Positions 42,389 through 52,569 of a stretch of DNA of 64,000 nt are shown here, piece after piece; within the stretch, counting starts at the first letter, position 1, and every line of letters starts with the position of its first letter. Below the pieces are notes generated by a model that saw nothing but the letters and a program-made list of their open reading frames with translations, was not told where the DNA came from and did not search any database. A program made the position numbers and the translations under genes. Source of the stretch: Janthinobacterium sp051380875 (GTDB taxonomy: Bacteria > Pseudomonadota > Gammaproteobacteria > Burkholderiales > Burkholderiaceae_D). The stretch is from the NCBI RefSeq assembly GCF_051380875.1, contig NZ_JBNYXW010000010.1, positions 62,001-126,000 of the forward strand, in the 5' to 3' direction.

Positions 42389-43803
42389 GAGTCGACAACC
42401 CCATTCAACTGCGCCAGTTGCTGCGCGAACGCTTGCGCATGCGCCTCTTCCAGGCAGCGCAGATCGAGCCACAGGGTATCGTGCCCGATGCGCCCGATCA
42501 CCGGCCGCGGCAAGGCGCGCAGACGCTGTTCCAGCACGCCCAGCGGATTGCTCAGGCGCGCGCCAGGCGCGCTGCGAATCGCCAGGCCAAAGCTGGGCAA
42601 CTGATCGACGGGCAAGGCGCCGCTGCCGATCTGGCTTTTCATCGCTTCGGCCGTCACGGCGTAGGATGTTCCCAGCGCGTCTTGCAGCAGTGGCAGCAAC
42701 TCCTCGGCTTGCTCGCGCATCGCCGCCGCAGGGCGCGTCAAGAGGCGCAAGGTGGTCAGGCGTTCGGCCAGCAAGTCCGGTGCGCGGTACAGCTGCAGCA
42801 CGGGGGCCAAAGCGGCCAGGGTCAACTTGCCCACGCGCAGCGCGCGCTTCAAAGGGTTGCGCTTGATTTTCGCGATCAAATCGGCGCGTCCGACGATGAT
42901 GCCGCACTGCGGGCCGCCCAGCAGCTTGTCGCCACTGAAGGTCACCAGGTCGGCGCCCGCTGCGATGGTTTCGCGCACCGTCGTTTCATGCGGCAAGCCG
43001 TATTGCGCCAGATCAACCAGGGTACCGCTGCCCAGGTCCACCGCCGTGGCCACGCCGTGTTTCGCGGCCAGCGGCACGAGCGCATCGAGTTCCACGCTTT
43101 TCGTGAAGCCGGTGATCGCGTAATTGCTGCAATGGACCTTCATCAGCAGGCTTGTGTGCTCGTTGACGCCATTGGCGTAGTCGGCCAGGTGCGTGCGGTT
43201 GGTGCTGCCCACTTCGCGCAGTACGGCGCCAGCGCGCGTCATCACATCGGGGATGCGGAAGGCGCCGCCGATTTCCACCAGTTCGCCGCGCGAGACGACC
43301 ACTTCCCTGCCTTGCGCGAGGGTATTGAGCATCAGCAGCACGGCGGCCGCGTTGTTGTTGACGATGGTAGCCGCTTCGGCCCCCGTCAGCTCGCGCAGCA
43401 GCTCTTCCACCAGGTCGTCGCGGTCGCCCCGCTTGCCCGTTTCCAGGTCGAACTCCAGGTTCATCGGCCACTGCAGGGCTTCCACCACGGCTTGCACGGC
43501 GGCGTCAGGCAACAGCGCCCGGCCCAGATTCGTGTGCAGCACCGTGCCCGTCAGGTTGAACACGGCGCGCAAATGCGAGCGCGCCTGCGCCTGCAGGCGC
43601 TGCGCCAGCTGCGCCGTGATGCTTGCCATCTCCAGCCCATCCTGGGTGCCAGCCAGCATGGCTGCGCGCAGCCCGGCCAGCAGCGCGCGCGCCGCCTCCA
43701 CTGTCTGCACGCGCCCGTATTGCGCGATCAAGGCCTGGCAAGACGCATCGGCGAGGATGCGGTCCACCGATGGCAGGCGCACGGTCTGCTCAGTCTTCAT
43801 CAA
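42385..43803 (-). CDS. selA: L-seryl-tRNA(Sec) selenium transferase SelA
   Basis: 472 residues. PLP enzyme converting Ser-tRNA-Sec to Sec-tRNA-Sec with selenophosphate. Seen: LPSVDRILADASCQALIAQYGR at the N-terminus, NLGRALLPDAAVQAV, NNNAAAVLLMLNTLA, and the PLP lysine Lys293 in FSGDKLLGGPQCG. Length and lysine position agree with E. coli SelA (463 residues, Lys295). The start overlaps the fdhE stop (ATGA). selD, which makes selenophosphate, is not in the window. Confidence 0.96.
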   Translation of the reverse strand: MMKTEQTVRLPSVDRILADASCQALIAQYGRVQTVEAARALLAGLRAAMLAGTQDGLEMASITAQLAQRLQAQARSHLRAVFNLTGTVLHTNLGRALLPDAAVQAVVEALQWPMNLEFDLETGKRGDRDDLVEELLRELTGAEAATIVNNNAAAVLLMLNTLAQGREVVVSRGELVEIGGAFRIPDVMTRAGAVLREVGSTNRTHLADYANGVNEHTSLLMKVHCSNYAITGFTKSVELDALVPLAAKHGVATAVDLGSGTLVDLAQYGLPHETTVRETIAAGADLVTFSGDKLLGGPQCGIIVGRADLIAKIKRNPLKRALRVGKLTLAALAPVLQLYRAPDLLAERLTTLRLLTRPAAAMREQAEELLPLLQDALGTSYAVTAEAMKSQIGSGALPVDQLPSFGLAIRSAPGARLSNPLGVLEQRLRALPRPVIGRIGHDTLWLDLRCLEEAHAQAFAQQLAQLNGVVDS

Positions 43804-44897
43804 GCTTTGCCGCCTTGAGGTTCGGCTTGGGGCTCACTTTTGCCCAGCCACAGCAGCGGGTTGCCGCTGGCGCGCTGGTAGCCGGCCTCGCCCACCAGCA
43901 GGTCGAGCATCAGGCTGGCCAGGTCGTCTGCCAGCGGTTCCACGTTGTAATCGTGTTCCTGGTTGAAGACCTTGCGGTAGGTATGGCAATCGTCGCAAGT
44001 TTCCGCGCGTGCCACTTTTTTCGGGTCGTTGGCCTTGTTGGGCAACTTGTCATCCTTGGCCATCACCGGATCGAACGGCGCCGCTTCGGCCGCATCCAGG
44101 CCCTGATAGGCGATCTTGCCATTCTGTTCGCAGGTCGAGCACTTCACGCGCACCATATGCCATTCGCTTTCGCAGATGCCGCAATGCAGGTAGCGATAAC
44201 CTTGCGACTGGCCGCCGATGCGGATCACGCTGGCGACGGGGTGCGAACCGCAGACGGGGCACAGTGTGCCCGTTTCCAGGTCCGGCACGCGCGCGGCGCG
44301 CAACTCGCTGGCCGACACCGACCACAGAATCTGCAGCGCGGCGGCAACGAATGGCGCATGCATGGGATTGAGGTTGTCGCCATTTTCATCGAGCACGGCA
44401 TCGGCGCAGGCGTCCAGCGCTTTCGCGTCGAGTGCGCGCAGCTGCGCCAGCACCTGCGTCAAGCCGTCCGACAGGGCCGGCTGGGCAGCCGCAGTAGCGG
44501 CCAGTTCACCCAGCAGGCTGGCAAAAATGTCGCGCCAGACGGGTGGACGGGCGCCGCTGACGGGCAGCACGGGCATGCGGTGGGAGATGGCGCGGCGCAG
44601 CGCGTCAGGGTCGGCGGCGGGCACGGCGCCCGGCGCCAGCTTGTGCACCACGGCCGCCTGCGCATCGGCCAGCGCGGCCATCAGCAGCAGATAGCCCTGC
44701 ATGCCCGCATCGACGGGGATGCCCTTGATATTGCCCTGCGCCAATTCGCGCAAGCGCAAGGCGCGCGCCGTAAACAGGCTGCCAGGCTGCGGCAGCAGCA
44801 GGCGCGCAATGGCGTTATGGTCCAGGCCTTCGATTTCGCCTGGCTGAAGAATACGTTGTACCAATGGAGTTTTCCCATCAAAAAAGGCCGAATACAT
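43800..44897 (-). CDS. fdhE: Formate dehydrogenase accessory protein FdhE
   Basis: 365 residues. It has the C-terminal zinc-ribbon-like modules of FdhE: CPVCGSHP, YLHCGICESEWH, KCSTCEQNG and CDDCHTYRK. The N-terminal LRLRELAQGN segment is typical. FdhE binds the catalytic subunit and guides the release of active formate dehydrogenase. The ATG at 44897 has no clear ribosome site; a TTG at 44864 before VQRILQPGEIEG, with GGGA upstream, is a realistic alternative and matches the usual start of homologues. It is followed by selA with overlap. Confidence 0.92.
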   Translation of the reverse strand: MYSAFFDGKTPLVQRILQPGEIEGLDHNAIARLLLPQPGSLFTARALRLRELAQGNIKGIPVDAGMQGYLLLMAALADAQAAVVHKLAPGAVPAADPDALRRAISHRMPVLPVSGARPPVWRDIFASLLGELAATAAAQPALSDGLTQVLAQLRALDAKALDACADAVLDENGDNLNPMHAPFVAAALQILWSVSASELRAARVPDLETGTLCPVCGSHPVASVIRIGGQSQGYRYLHCGICESEWHMVRVKCSTCEQNGKIAYQGLDAAEAAPFDPVMAKDDKLPNKANDPKKVARAETCDDCHTYRKVFNQEHDYNVEPLADDLASLMLDLLVGEAGYQRASGNPLLWLGKSEPQAEPQGGKA

Positions 44898-44958
44898 TCG
44901 GCGAGCCCATCCGACGGATGCGGCAGTGTTTCAAAGTATTTTAAACTAGAAAGAGAAA

Positions 44959-44984
44959 GGGGCCGATCCTGTGGGACCGGCCCC
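44959..44984 (-). terminator. GC-rich hairpin between fdoI and fdhE
   Basis: GGGGCCGATCC pairs with GGGACCGGCCCC apart from one mismatch. On the minus strand it is followed by a pyrimidine-rich run with few consecutive T, so it may attenuate rather than end transcription into fdhE-selAB. Confidence 0.45.
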
Positions 44985-45016
44985 GGCGCTTGCAGCAGGG
45001 TTGCACTTACAACAGC

Positions 45017-45688
45017 TTAATCCTTGCTATTGCGTATCACCGCGTCAAACCACTTCGCATGGTGCTTGCGCGCCCAACCGTAAGTGACGGTGCCGCGCAC
45101 CATGGCGCCGATCGAGCCCTTGACCCACAGGGCCGCGTAAATGTGCACGATGATGGCGCAAATGATGCCGAAGGCGCACACGGCATGCAACAAGGCGGCC
45201 GCGCGGATCACCGGGATCGGGAAGTAGAACGCAAAGTAAGCGCGCCAGATCACGATGCCCGACAACAGCAGGCCGAGCATGCAAGCGAGCAACACGAAGA
45301 ACAGGATCTTCTGGCCGGCATTGTATTTGCCGATCTTCGGAAGCTTTTCTTCGCGGTTGTTAAGCACGTCGTCGATCTGTTTCAGCCACTGCACGTCGCC
45401 GTCCTCGAACTTGTTGTGGTGCCAGAAGCGCAGCACCAGGATCGCAAACGAGACAAACATCACCAGGCCGGCAAACGGATGCAAAATGCGCGTCCATTGG
45501 CCGCCACCGAACAGGTTGGCCAGCCACGCCATCGACGGATGGAACATGGCTAGGCCAGACAAGGCCAGCATGACGAAGGTGATGGCAGTGATCCAGTGGT
45601 TCGTGCGCTCGTTGGGGTTGTAGCGCTGAATCAGGGGGTTGCCATCCTTGTCGCGCAGCTTGCTATCGTGATGTTCACTCTGGCTCAT
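45017..45688 (-). CDS. fdoI: Formate dehydrogenase cytochrome b556 (gamma) subunit
   Basis: 223 residues with four membrane helices. The conserved NPNERTNHWITAITFVMLALSGLAMFHPSMAWLANLFGGGQWTRILHPFAGLVMFVSFAILVLRFWHHN region supplies histidine ligands for haem b, followed by HAVCAFGIICAIIVHIYAALWVKGSIGAMVRGTVTYGWARKHHAKW. It anchors the enzyme in the inner membrane and passes electrons to quinone. It overlaps fdoH. The symbol fdnI would serve equally. Confidence 0.93.
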   Translation of the reverse strand: MSQSEHHDSKLRDKDGNPLIQRYNPNERTNHWITAITFVMLALSGLAMFHPSMAWLANLFGGGQWTRILHPFAGLVMFVSFAILVLRFWHHNKFEDGDVQWLKQIDDVLNNREEKLPKIGKYNAGQKILFFVLLACMLGLLLSGIVIWRAYFAFYFPIPVIRAAALLHAVCAFGIICAIIVHIYAALWVKGSIGAMVRGTVTYGWARKHHAKWFDAVIRNSKD

Positions 45689-46598
45689 GTTGTTCCTCCC
45701 GGATGCGCCTGGCCTCTTCCAAGGCTTCGCGCTCTTCGTCCTTGCTCACTTCGTTCGGACCGACACGCGTGTAGTGGAAAAAGCCTGCCAGTGCCGTGGC
45801 GGCCATGCCGGCCACCGCCAGCGGCTTGGCCCAGCCCTTCCAGAAACCGACCATCAGGCTGATGCGCGGCTTGTCTGGCAGGTTCGAGTACAGGCGCGGC
45901 TTGTCGGCATGGTGCAGCACGTACATCACGTGCGTGCCGCCCACGCCAGCCGGATCGTACAGGCCAGCGTTCTCAAAACCGCGCGACTTCAGGTCCACGA
46001 TGCGCTCTTCCGCATGCACCTTCATGTCTTCCTTGGTGCCGAAGACGATGGCGCCCGTCGGGCAAGTTTTGACGCAGGCCGGTTCCTGGCCCACGGCCAC
46101 GCGGTCCGAGCACAAGGTGCACTTGTAGGCGCGGTCGTCCTTTTTCGAGATGCGGGGCACATCGAAAGGACAGCCAGCCACGCAGTAGCCACAGCCGATG
46201 CAGTTTTCCTGATGAAAATCAACGATGCCGTTCGTGTATTGCACGATGGCGCCCGGCGCCGGGCAAGCCTTCAGGCAGCCCGGGTCCTCGCAATGCATGC
46301 AGCCATCCTTGCGGATCAGCCACTCGAGGTTGCCGTCGTTATCTTCGTGTTCGGCAAAACGCATCACCGTCCACGATTGCGGCGTCAAGTCCGTCGGGTT
46401 GTCATAGGTACCATGGTTTTCGCCGACCTCGTCGCGCAGGTCGTTCCATTCCATGCACGCCGTCTGGCAAGCCTTGCAGCCGATGCATTTCGACACATCG
46501 ATCAACTTGGCCACGGTGCCGGTCACCGGGCTACGCGCTTGCGGCGGCGTCACCGTGGTAGCCGACAGGCGCCGGATATCTAAGGATTGCAGTGCCAT
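45675..46598 (-). CDS. fdoH: Formate dehydrogenase iron-sulfur (beta) subunit
   Basis: 307 residues. Four ferredoxin-type clusters are visible: CIGCKACQTACMEWND, CMHCEDPGCLKACPAPGA, CIGCGYCVAGCPFDVP and CTLCSDRVAVGQEPACVKTCPTGA. A C-terminal single membrane helix (PLAVAGMAATALAGFFHYTRVG) anchors it on the periplasmic side. It carries electrons from FdoG to the cytochrome b subunit. It lies between fdoG and fdoI and overlaps fdoI by 14 bases. Confidence 0.95.
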   Translation of the reverse strand: MALQSLDIRRLSATTVTPPQARSPVTGTVAKLIDVSKCIGCKACQTACMEWNDLRDEVGENHGTYDNPTDLTPQSWTVMRFAEHEDNDGNLEWLIRKDGCMHCEDPGCLKACPAPGAIVQYTNGIVDFHQENCIGCGYCVAGCPFDVPRISKKDDRAYKCTLCSDRVAVGQEPACVKTCPTGAIVFGTKEDMKVHAEERIVDLKSRGFENAGLYDPAGVGGTHVMYVLHHADKPRLYSNLPDKPRISLMVGFWKGWAKPLAVAGMAATALAGFFHYTRVGPNEVSKDEEREALEEARRIREEQHEPE

Positions 46599-46611
46599 TA
46601 TTGATCTCCCA

Positions 46612-49600
46612 TCATGCTTTTTCCACCTTCACCAGGAAGGACTTGAATTCCGGCGTTTGCGAATTCGCATCCCCCACGCCTGGCGTCAGGGTATTAATCA
46701 GATACCCCGGCTTGGCCACGCCCGTAAAGCCCCAGTGCAACGGCAAGCCCACGGTATGCACCAGCTTGCCCTCGATCATCAGGGCCTTGATGCGCTTGGT
46801 GACCACGGCCTTGGCGATGATGTGGCCGCGCTTGGAACTGACGCGCACCTCACCACCGGCAACGACGCCGATGCTCTTGGCCAGCTCTTCGCCGATTTCA
46901 ACGAATTGCTGCGGCTGGATGATGGCATTCAAGCGTGCATGCTTGGTCCAGTAATGGAAATGCTCGGTCAGGCGATAGCTGGTGGCCACATGCGGGTATT
47001 CCTCATGGGTGCCAAACATTTTCCGGTCATCGGCGAACACGCGCGCGGCCGGATTGCTGGTCGCCTGCGGGTTTTTCGGATGCATCGGGTTGTAGCCCAG
47101 CGGATTTTCAAACGGCTCGTAATGCTCGGGGAACGGCCCTTCGGCCATGGCGCCGCGCGCAAAGAAACGCGCCACGCCCTCGCCCAGCATGATGAATGGG
47201 CCCATGCCGTTTTCCGGCGGCTCATCGACCTTGAAGTCGGGAATATCGGCCCCGCTCCAGTTCGTGCCATTCCACTCGATCAACTTGCGGGTCGGATCGA
47301 AAGGCTTGCCCTTCAAGTCGCACGAAGCGCGGTTATACAGCACGCGGCGGTTAGCCGGCCACGCCCAGGCCCAGCCCAGTGTCTGGCCGATGCCGGTCGG
47401 GTCGCTATTGTCGCGCCGTCCCATCTGATTGCCCGCCTGCGTCCAGCTGCCGGCGAAGATCCAGCAACCGCTGCTGGTGCTGCCATCGTCGCGCAATTGC
47501 GCAAACGAGGCCAGTTGCTCGCCTTTTTTCACCAACAGCTTGGTCGCGTCCTTCGGATCGTACAGATCGGCCAGCGCGCGGCCGTTAAATTCCCGGGCGA
47601 TCTCTTCCGGTTGCGGATTATGCGGCTGCGCATAGTTCCACGTCAGGTTGAGAATCGGATCAGGGAACTTGCCGCCTTCCGTCTGGTACATCTTTTTGAT
47701 GCGCAAGAACAGGCCCGACATGATTTCCAGGTCGCTGCGGGCCTGGCCCGGCGGTTCGGCCGCCTGCCAGTGCCACTGCAAGACGCGCGAGGAACTCACC
47801 AGCGAACCGCGTTCTTCGGCGAAGCAGCTGGTCGGCAAGCGGAACACTTCCGTCATGATCTTGGTGGGATCGACTTCGTGGTATTGCCCGTGCGGCTTCC
47901 AGAATTCGCCCGTTTCCACGGCCAGCGGGTCCATCACGACGAGGAACTTCAGCTTAGCCAGCGCTTCGGTGACCTTCTGCTTGTTCGGCGCGGAGGCGAG
48001 CACGTTGAAGCCCTGGCAGATATAGCCGGTCATCTTGCCTTGGTGCATGAGCTCGATGGCTTGCATCAAGTCATACGGCTTGTCCAGCTTTGGCAGGTAG
48101 TCGAAGGCGTAATTATTCTCGGCCGTGGCAAAGTCGCCCCACCACGTCTTCATGAAGCTGACGTGGAATTTGCGGTAATTGCTCCAGTAGCTGAGCTGGT
48201 TCGGCCGCAGCGGCTTGGTGGCGCGCGCGGCGATGTAAGCATCGAAGTCCTGCTCGCCCTCATTGGGCAGGGTCATGTAGCCCGGCAACAGGTTCGACAT
48301 CAGGCCCAGGTCGGTCAGGCCCTGGATGTTCGAGTGGCCGCGCAAGGCATTCATGCCGCCGCCGGCGATACCCATATTACCCAGCAGCAACTGCACCATG
48401 GCGCCCGTACGGATGGTTTGCGCGCCCGTCGAGTGGTGCGTCCAGCCCAGTGCGTACAGGATGGTACCGGCGCGGCCAGGCACGGCGGTCGAGGCGAGCG
48501 CCTCTGCCACCTTGTGGAATTTCTCCGGCGACACACCGCACGTACGCTCGACCATCTCGGTCGTGTAGCGCGCGTAGTGCTTCTTCATCATCTGGTAGAC
48601 GCAGCGCGGGTGCTCCAGGGTCGGGTCGATCTTGGCATAGCCATCGTCGCCGATCTCGTAATCCCAGGTGGCCTTGTCGGTGTACTTGCCTTTTTCCTTG
48701 TCGAAACCCGAAAACAGGCCATCCTCGAACGCATAGTCTTCGCGCACGATGAAGGGCATGTCCGTGTAGTTGCGCACGTACTCATGCTGGATCTTGTCGT
48801 TCGTCAGCAGATAATTGATGATCGCGCCGAGGAAGACGATGTCCGTGCCGGTACGCGTGGCGCAGTAGTAATCTGCCACGGATGCGGTACGGGTAAAACG
48901 CGGATCGACAACGATCAGCTTGGCCTTGTTATGCGCCTTCGCTTCCGTGACCCATTTGAAACCGCAAGGATGTGCTTCTGCTGCATTGCCGCCCATGACC
49001 AGGATCACATCGGCATTCTTGATATCGACCCAATGATTCGTCATCGCGCCACGGCCAAACGTCGGGGCAAGACCTGCCACCGTCGGTCCGTGTCATACAC
49101 GCGCCTGATTATCAAAGGTCAGCATTCCCATGCTGCGCACTGTCTTGTGGGTCAGGTAACCGACCTCGTTGCTGCCGGCGGACGCGGCCAGCATGCCGGT
49201 GGAGAGCCAGCGGTTGACGGTCTTGCCGTCGGCATTCTTTTCGATCAGGTTGGCATCGCGGTCATCCTTCATCAGGCGCGCGATCTTGTCGAGCGCCACA
49301 TCCCAGGAGATCGGTTGCCACTCCGTACCACCGGGTGCGCGGTATTCGGGCACTTTCAGGCGGTTCGGGCTATGGATGAAGTCGATCAGGCTGGCACCTT
49401 TCGGGCACAAGGTGCCGCGGTTGACCGGGTGATCGGCGTCGCCTTCCACGTGGATGATGCTGGAGACGGAATTTTTCGCGCCGTCGCCCAGTCCATACAG
49501 CAGGACGCCGCATCCTACCGAACAGTAAGGACAGGTATTGCGTGTCTCGGTCGTACGAGACAGCTTGTATTGCCGCACTTCCGCCATCGCCTGGCCCGGT

Positions 49601-49683
49601 GCGAAACCGAGCAGGGCGAGGCTGGAACCAGCAATGGTCGCGCCAGTTACCCGAAGGAACTGGCGCCTGGACATCTGAACCAT
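46612..49683 (-). CDS. fdoG: Selenocysteine-containing formate dehydrogenase alpha subunit (in-frame UGA)
   Basis: 1023 residues with Sec197 encoded by TGA at 49095-49093. The conceptual frame stops there, but translation continues in frame as HGPTVAGLAPTFGRGAMTNHWVDIKNADVILVMGGNAAEAHPCGF, the exact family continuation. Twin-arginine signal SRRQFLRV (residues 5-12), an N-terminal 4Fe-4S site (TCPYCSVGCG) and bis-molybdopterin-guanine-dinucleotide domains follow. It oxidises formate in the periplasm at Mo/W with Sec as ligand. Sec197 lines up with Sec196 of E. coli FdnG. ATG at 49683 (MVQM) with GAGG upstream. A SECIS hairpin follows the UGA, and selABC lie in the same cluster. Confidence 0.96.
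49063..49095 (-). promoter_or_regulatory. SECIS element for Sec197 of fdoG
   Basis: Right after TGA the mRNA folds as CGG-(bulged U)-GGC, loop AGGUCUU, GCC-CCG (49082-49063). The bulged U is at position 17 counted from the U of UGA and the apical loop contains GGU, the same features SelB reads in E. coli fdhF and fdnG. All six base pairs are perfect. Confidence 0.9.
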
Positions 49684-49727
49684 ATTCAGGCCTCTATGAT
49701 GTAAGTAAATAAAAGTCATACAAGCTC

Positions 49728-49740
49728 ATGACAGTGTCAT
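49728..49740 (-). promoter_or_regulatory. Perfect dyad upstream of fdoG
   Basis: ATGACAGTGTCAT is a perfect palindrome 45 bp before the fdoG start codon, in the AT-rich 338-bp gap that also holds the terminator of the TonB receptor. It may be an operator for the formate dehydrogenase operon; no regulator can be named. I see no FNR box in this gap. Confidence 0.35.
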
Positions 49741-49965
49741 ATCAATATCATATATACACCATACATAAGCCATGTGTAGCGTATTTTACCTCTCAAACGG
49801 ACGAAAATTTAATTCATCGGAAAGAATTGCATTTAGTCAACATTAATTCGTCCGTGGCGAACAATAGCGCAACACAGCTTAAACAGCTGCAACAGCCGGT
49901 GTGCGCATCCCTTCGCTGGCGCATGCGATGCAGAAAACACGGCCAGGACATCGATGGCGGCGGCC

Positions 49966-49992
49966 ATGAAAAAACCCGCTCGCAAGCGGGTT
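49966..49992 (-). terminator. Rho-independent terminator of the TonB receptor gene
   Basis: AACCCGCT-cgca-AGCGGGTT (49973-49992) with an A-run before it, which is a T-run on the minus strand. It sits 30 bp after the receptor's stop codon. Confidence 0.85.
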
Positions 49993-50021
49993 GTTTCATG
50001 CAAGGAACTGCAGCGCGGAAA

Positions 50022-52175
50022 TTACAAGCTATAGCGCAAGGTCAGCGCCACGTTGCGCGGCGCGCCTGGCAAGCTCAGGTTCGGGCTGGAACCGTGGCCC
50101 GAGACGATGTAGCGCGTGTCGCCGAGATTGTTGACGTTCAGCTGCACTTCATAGCGGCCCGTGCGGTAGGCGGCCATGGCGTCGGCCGTCACGTAGCCTG
50201 GCAAGACGACGGTGTTGCCCGTATTGGCGAAGCGGCTGCCGACGGCATTCGCGCCGCCACCCACCGTAAAGCCGTGGCCCAGGTCTTTCGTCAGCCACAG
50301 GTTGGCCGTGTTGCGCGCCGTCAAGGTGGCGCGCTTGCCCTTGATGGCGACGGCATTGGCCATCGTTGTGCCCGGCACATTGACGCTCTTGTCGACGGCG
50401 ATGGAATCGGTGATGGTGGCGTCCAGGTAAGCGTAGCCGGCCATCATTTTCCAGCCATCGCGCAAGTCGGCATTGAACGTCAGTTCCAGGCCGTCCGTGC
50501 GCTGCGTGCCGACCGGCACGATGCGGTTCGTGATCGGATCGCTGGTCTTGATATTGTCGCGCTCCAGGCGGAACAGCGACACGGTGGCGTTCGCGCGGCC
50601 ACCCCACAAGTCATACTTGGCGCCCACTTCCGTGTTGCGCGTGGTTTCCGGCGCCAGGTCGGCATTGTTGGCGGCCAGGGCGAAGTTTTCGCCGCTCGGC
50701 TGGAAGGAACGGCTCCACGAGGCGTAATACGCTTGCGCCGCGCCCGGTTGCCAGACGAGGCCGGCGCGGGGGCTGAACGCGGCATCCGTGCGTGACAGCC
50801 TGGCAGTGGTCACGCCGGCCGCGTTGGCCAAACGCGACTGCTGTTTGTAGCTGTCATAGCGCAAACCGGCCAGCGCCTTCCACTCATCGCTGAAGCTGAC
50901 CGCATCCTGCACATACGCGGCGGCCGTGTCATAGCTACCAAAAGTATCGCTGCGCACGCCCAGCTTGCTGCGCTCGACCACGGGCAGGACAGGATGGAAG
51001 ATCGACACATTCGTCGCTACCACGGTGGCAGCCCAGCTGGTGGCATCCTTGTCTTGCTTGCCGAACTCGGCGCCGTACAGCACTGCGTGGCGCATGGCGC
51101 CCGTCAGCAGTTTTTGCGTCAGCTCGGTCTGGTTGAACCAACCGCTCTCATCGCGGTTGAGCTTGGCGTGGCCCAGGCTCATCGTGCCCTTGACTTCATT
51201 GACGTTGCCGGAAATATTCGTGTTGTTGCGATCCAGGTGGTAATCGTAGTAGCGGAAGGCATTGCGCAGCGACAAGGAATCGCTGAATTTATGCGTCAGG
51301 GTGGCGGCCGTGGAAACCACGCGTGACTGGCTGAAGTCCGCATCACGGGCGTTCGCAGCACCGTAGTAAGTGCTCGCATCGACCACCACGGGGTGGCCCT
51401 GATAGGAAGGAATGCCGAAGTCCGTCAGGCGGCGGTCTTCCAGGTATTCGCCCTGCAGCAGCAACTTGGTGGCGCTAGAGAGGCGGATGGCCACGGATGG
51501 CGCCAGCGCCGTGCGGTTGATGAATTGCTGGTCGCGGTAGCTGTCCGACAATTCGCGCGCGCCCGTGAAACGCCAGTCCACCGTCTCGCCCACGCGGCCC
51601 ACATCGACTTCACCACGGCGCCCCTTGGTATTCGTCAGGCTCAGGGCCACGTCCGTGATGTCCACGCCCGGCTTCTTGGTGATGCGGTTGACCAGACCGC
51701 CCGATGAGCCACGGCCGTACAGCACGGCAGCCGGTCCCTTGATCACTTCCAGGCGCTCCACGTTCGACAGGTCGCGGAAATACAGGGCGTCATCACGGAA
51801 ACCGTCGACAAACTGGTCGCCGATGGCCGTGAAGCCGCGGATGAACACCTGGTCGCGCTGGCCGTCGCCGGTGGACAAACCCACGCCCGGGATATTCTTC
51901 ATGATGTCCTGGATCGACATGGCGTGCTGGTCCTTGATGACGGCGGCCGGCACCACGTTGATGGTCTGCGGCACGTCGCGCAGGGCCATCTCCGTCTTGG
52001 TGCCGCTGGCGGACGTAGCGGCAACATAGCCATCCTTGTCCCTGGCGGCCGTGACCGTCACGGCAGGCATGGTTTCCTGGGCCAAGGCGATGCCAGGCAG
52101 GATGGCGGAAAACGACAGCGCGCCCAGGACGGCGGCGGCGATACGGGAGAGTTCAGGCTTGTGACGCGACGGCAT
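50022..52175 (-). CDS. TonB-dependent siderophore receptor (Fiu/CirA-like catecholate type)
   Basis: 717 residues. Signal peptide IAAAVLGALSFSAILPGIALA, a TonB-box region (MPAVTVTAARDKDGY), and a plug domain (TEMALRDVPQTINVVPAAVIKDQHAMSIQDIMKNIPGVGLSTGDGQRDQVFIRGFTAIGDQFVDGFRDDALYFRDLSNVERLEVIKGPAAVLYGRGSSGGLVNRITKKP). A 22-stranded barrel follows and ends in ALTLRYSL with LPGAPRNV before it. These motifs match siderophore receptors of the Fiu type. It imports a ferric siderophore, probably catecholate. A Fur box lies 25 bp before the start codon. It stands alone, with no siderophore synthesis genes nearby. Confidence 0.92.
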   Translation of the reverse strand: MPSRHKPELSRIAAAVLGALSFSAILPGIALAQETMPAVTVTAARDKDGYVAATSASGTKTEMALRDVPQTINVVPAAVIKDQHAMSIQDIMKNIPGVGLSTGDGQRDQVFIRGFTAIGDQFVDGFRDDALYFRDLSNVERLEVIKGPAAVLYGRGSSGGLVNRITKKPGVDITDVALSLTNTKGRRGEVDVGRVGETVDWRFTGARELSDSYRDQQFINRTALAPSVAIRLSSATKLLLQGEYLEDRRLTDFGIPSYQGHPVVVDASTYYGAANARDADFSQSRVVSTAATLTHKFSDSLSLRNAFRYYDYHLDRNNTNISGNVNEVKGTMSLGHAKLNRDESGWFNQTELTQKLLTGAMRHAVLYGAEFGKQDKDATSWAATVVATNVSIFHPVLPVVERSKLGVRSDTFGSYDTAAAYVQDAVSFSDEWKALAGLRYDSYKQQSRLANAAGVTTARLSRTDAAFSPRAGLVWQPGAAQAYYASWSRSFQPSGENFALAANNADLAPETTRNTEVGAKYDLWGGRANATVSLFRLERDNIKTSDPITNRIVPVGTQRTDGLELTFNADLRDGWKMMAGYAYLDATITDSIAVDKSVNVPGTTMANAVAIKGKRATLTARNTANLWLTKDLGHGFTVGGGANAVGSRFANTGNTVVLPGYVTADAMAAYRTGRYEVQLNVNNLGDTRYIVSGHGSSPNLSLPGAPRNVALTLRYSL

Positions 52176-52199
52176 ACAGTTCCTTGATGATTAAATAAT

Positions 52200-52218
52200 A
52201 ATGCGAATGATTCTCATT
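52200..52218 (-). promoter_or_regulatory. Fur box upstream of the TonB receptor
   Basis: AATGCGAATGATTCTCATT is a near-perfect Fur box directly upstream of the receptor gene, giving iron repression. Confidence 0.85.
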
Positions 52219-52569
52219 AGTATTTTATCAGTACGCCAGGCCTAGAGTAAGGTGCACGGTAAGTGATAGTACTTATCAGTGCACGACTTGATGTAAAAAA
52301 GCAACAGAAGGTAGATATCAGACACATCTAAAAAAGCAATTAAAATTGCCTTAGAAAACTATTTCCGTGCGTCAATGCTATACTTCTGGCTTACTGGTCA
52401 ACGGCCTCCCACGCCGCCACACCCCTGACGTTATCTCCATCGCCGCGCCCAGCGCGGCACGCCGCAACGCAATCTGCGGCACCCGAAGACCCCGATCCCC
52501 TGCGCCTTGCGGCGCCTGCCCGCCCCTGCTGGCGGCGGCGATCATGATTATTAAACTGTTAGGAATTAC
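52219..52569. other. Intergenic region between TonB receptor and chemotaxis receptor
   Basis: About 350 bp. The part near the receptor is AT-rich and should hold both divergent promoters; the part from about 52390 is GC-rich. I found no repeat, sRNA-like hairpin or convincing small gene; a 68-codon frame here has no ribosome site. Confidence 0.4.

Noticed and set aside
49093..49719. Two separate formate dehydrogenase fragments or a frameshift
   Set aside because: The second part continues in the same frame right after UGA, and a SECIS hairpin and selABC are present, so it is one selenoprotein gene.
49728..50795. 355-codon plus-strand frame
   Set aside because: It is an antisense shadow of the TonB receptor gene and has no start signal.
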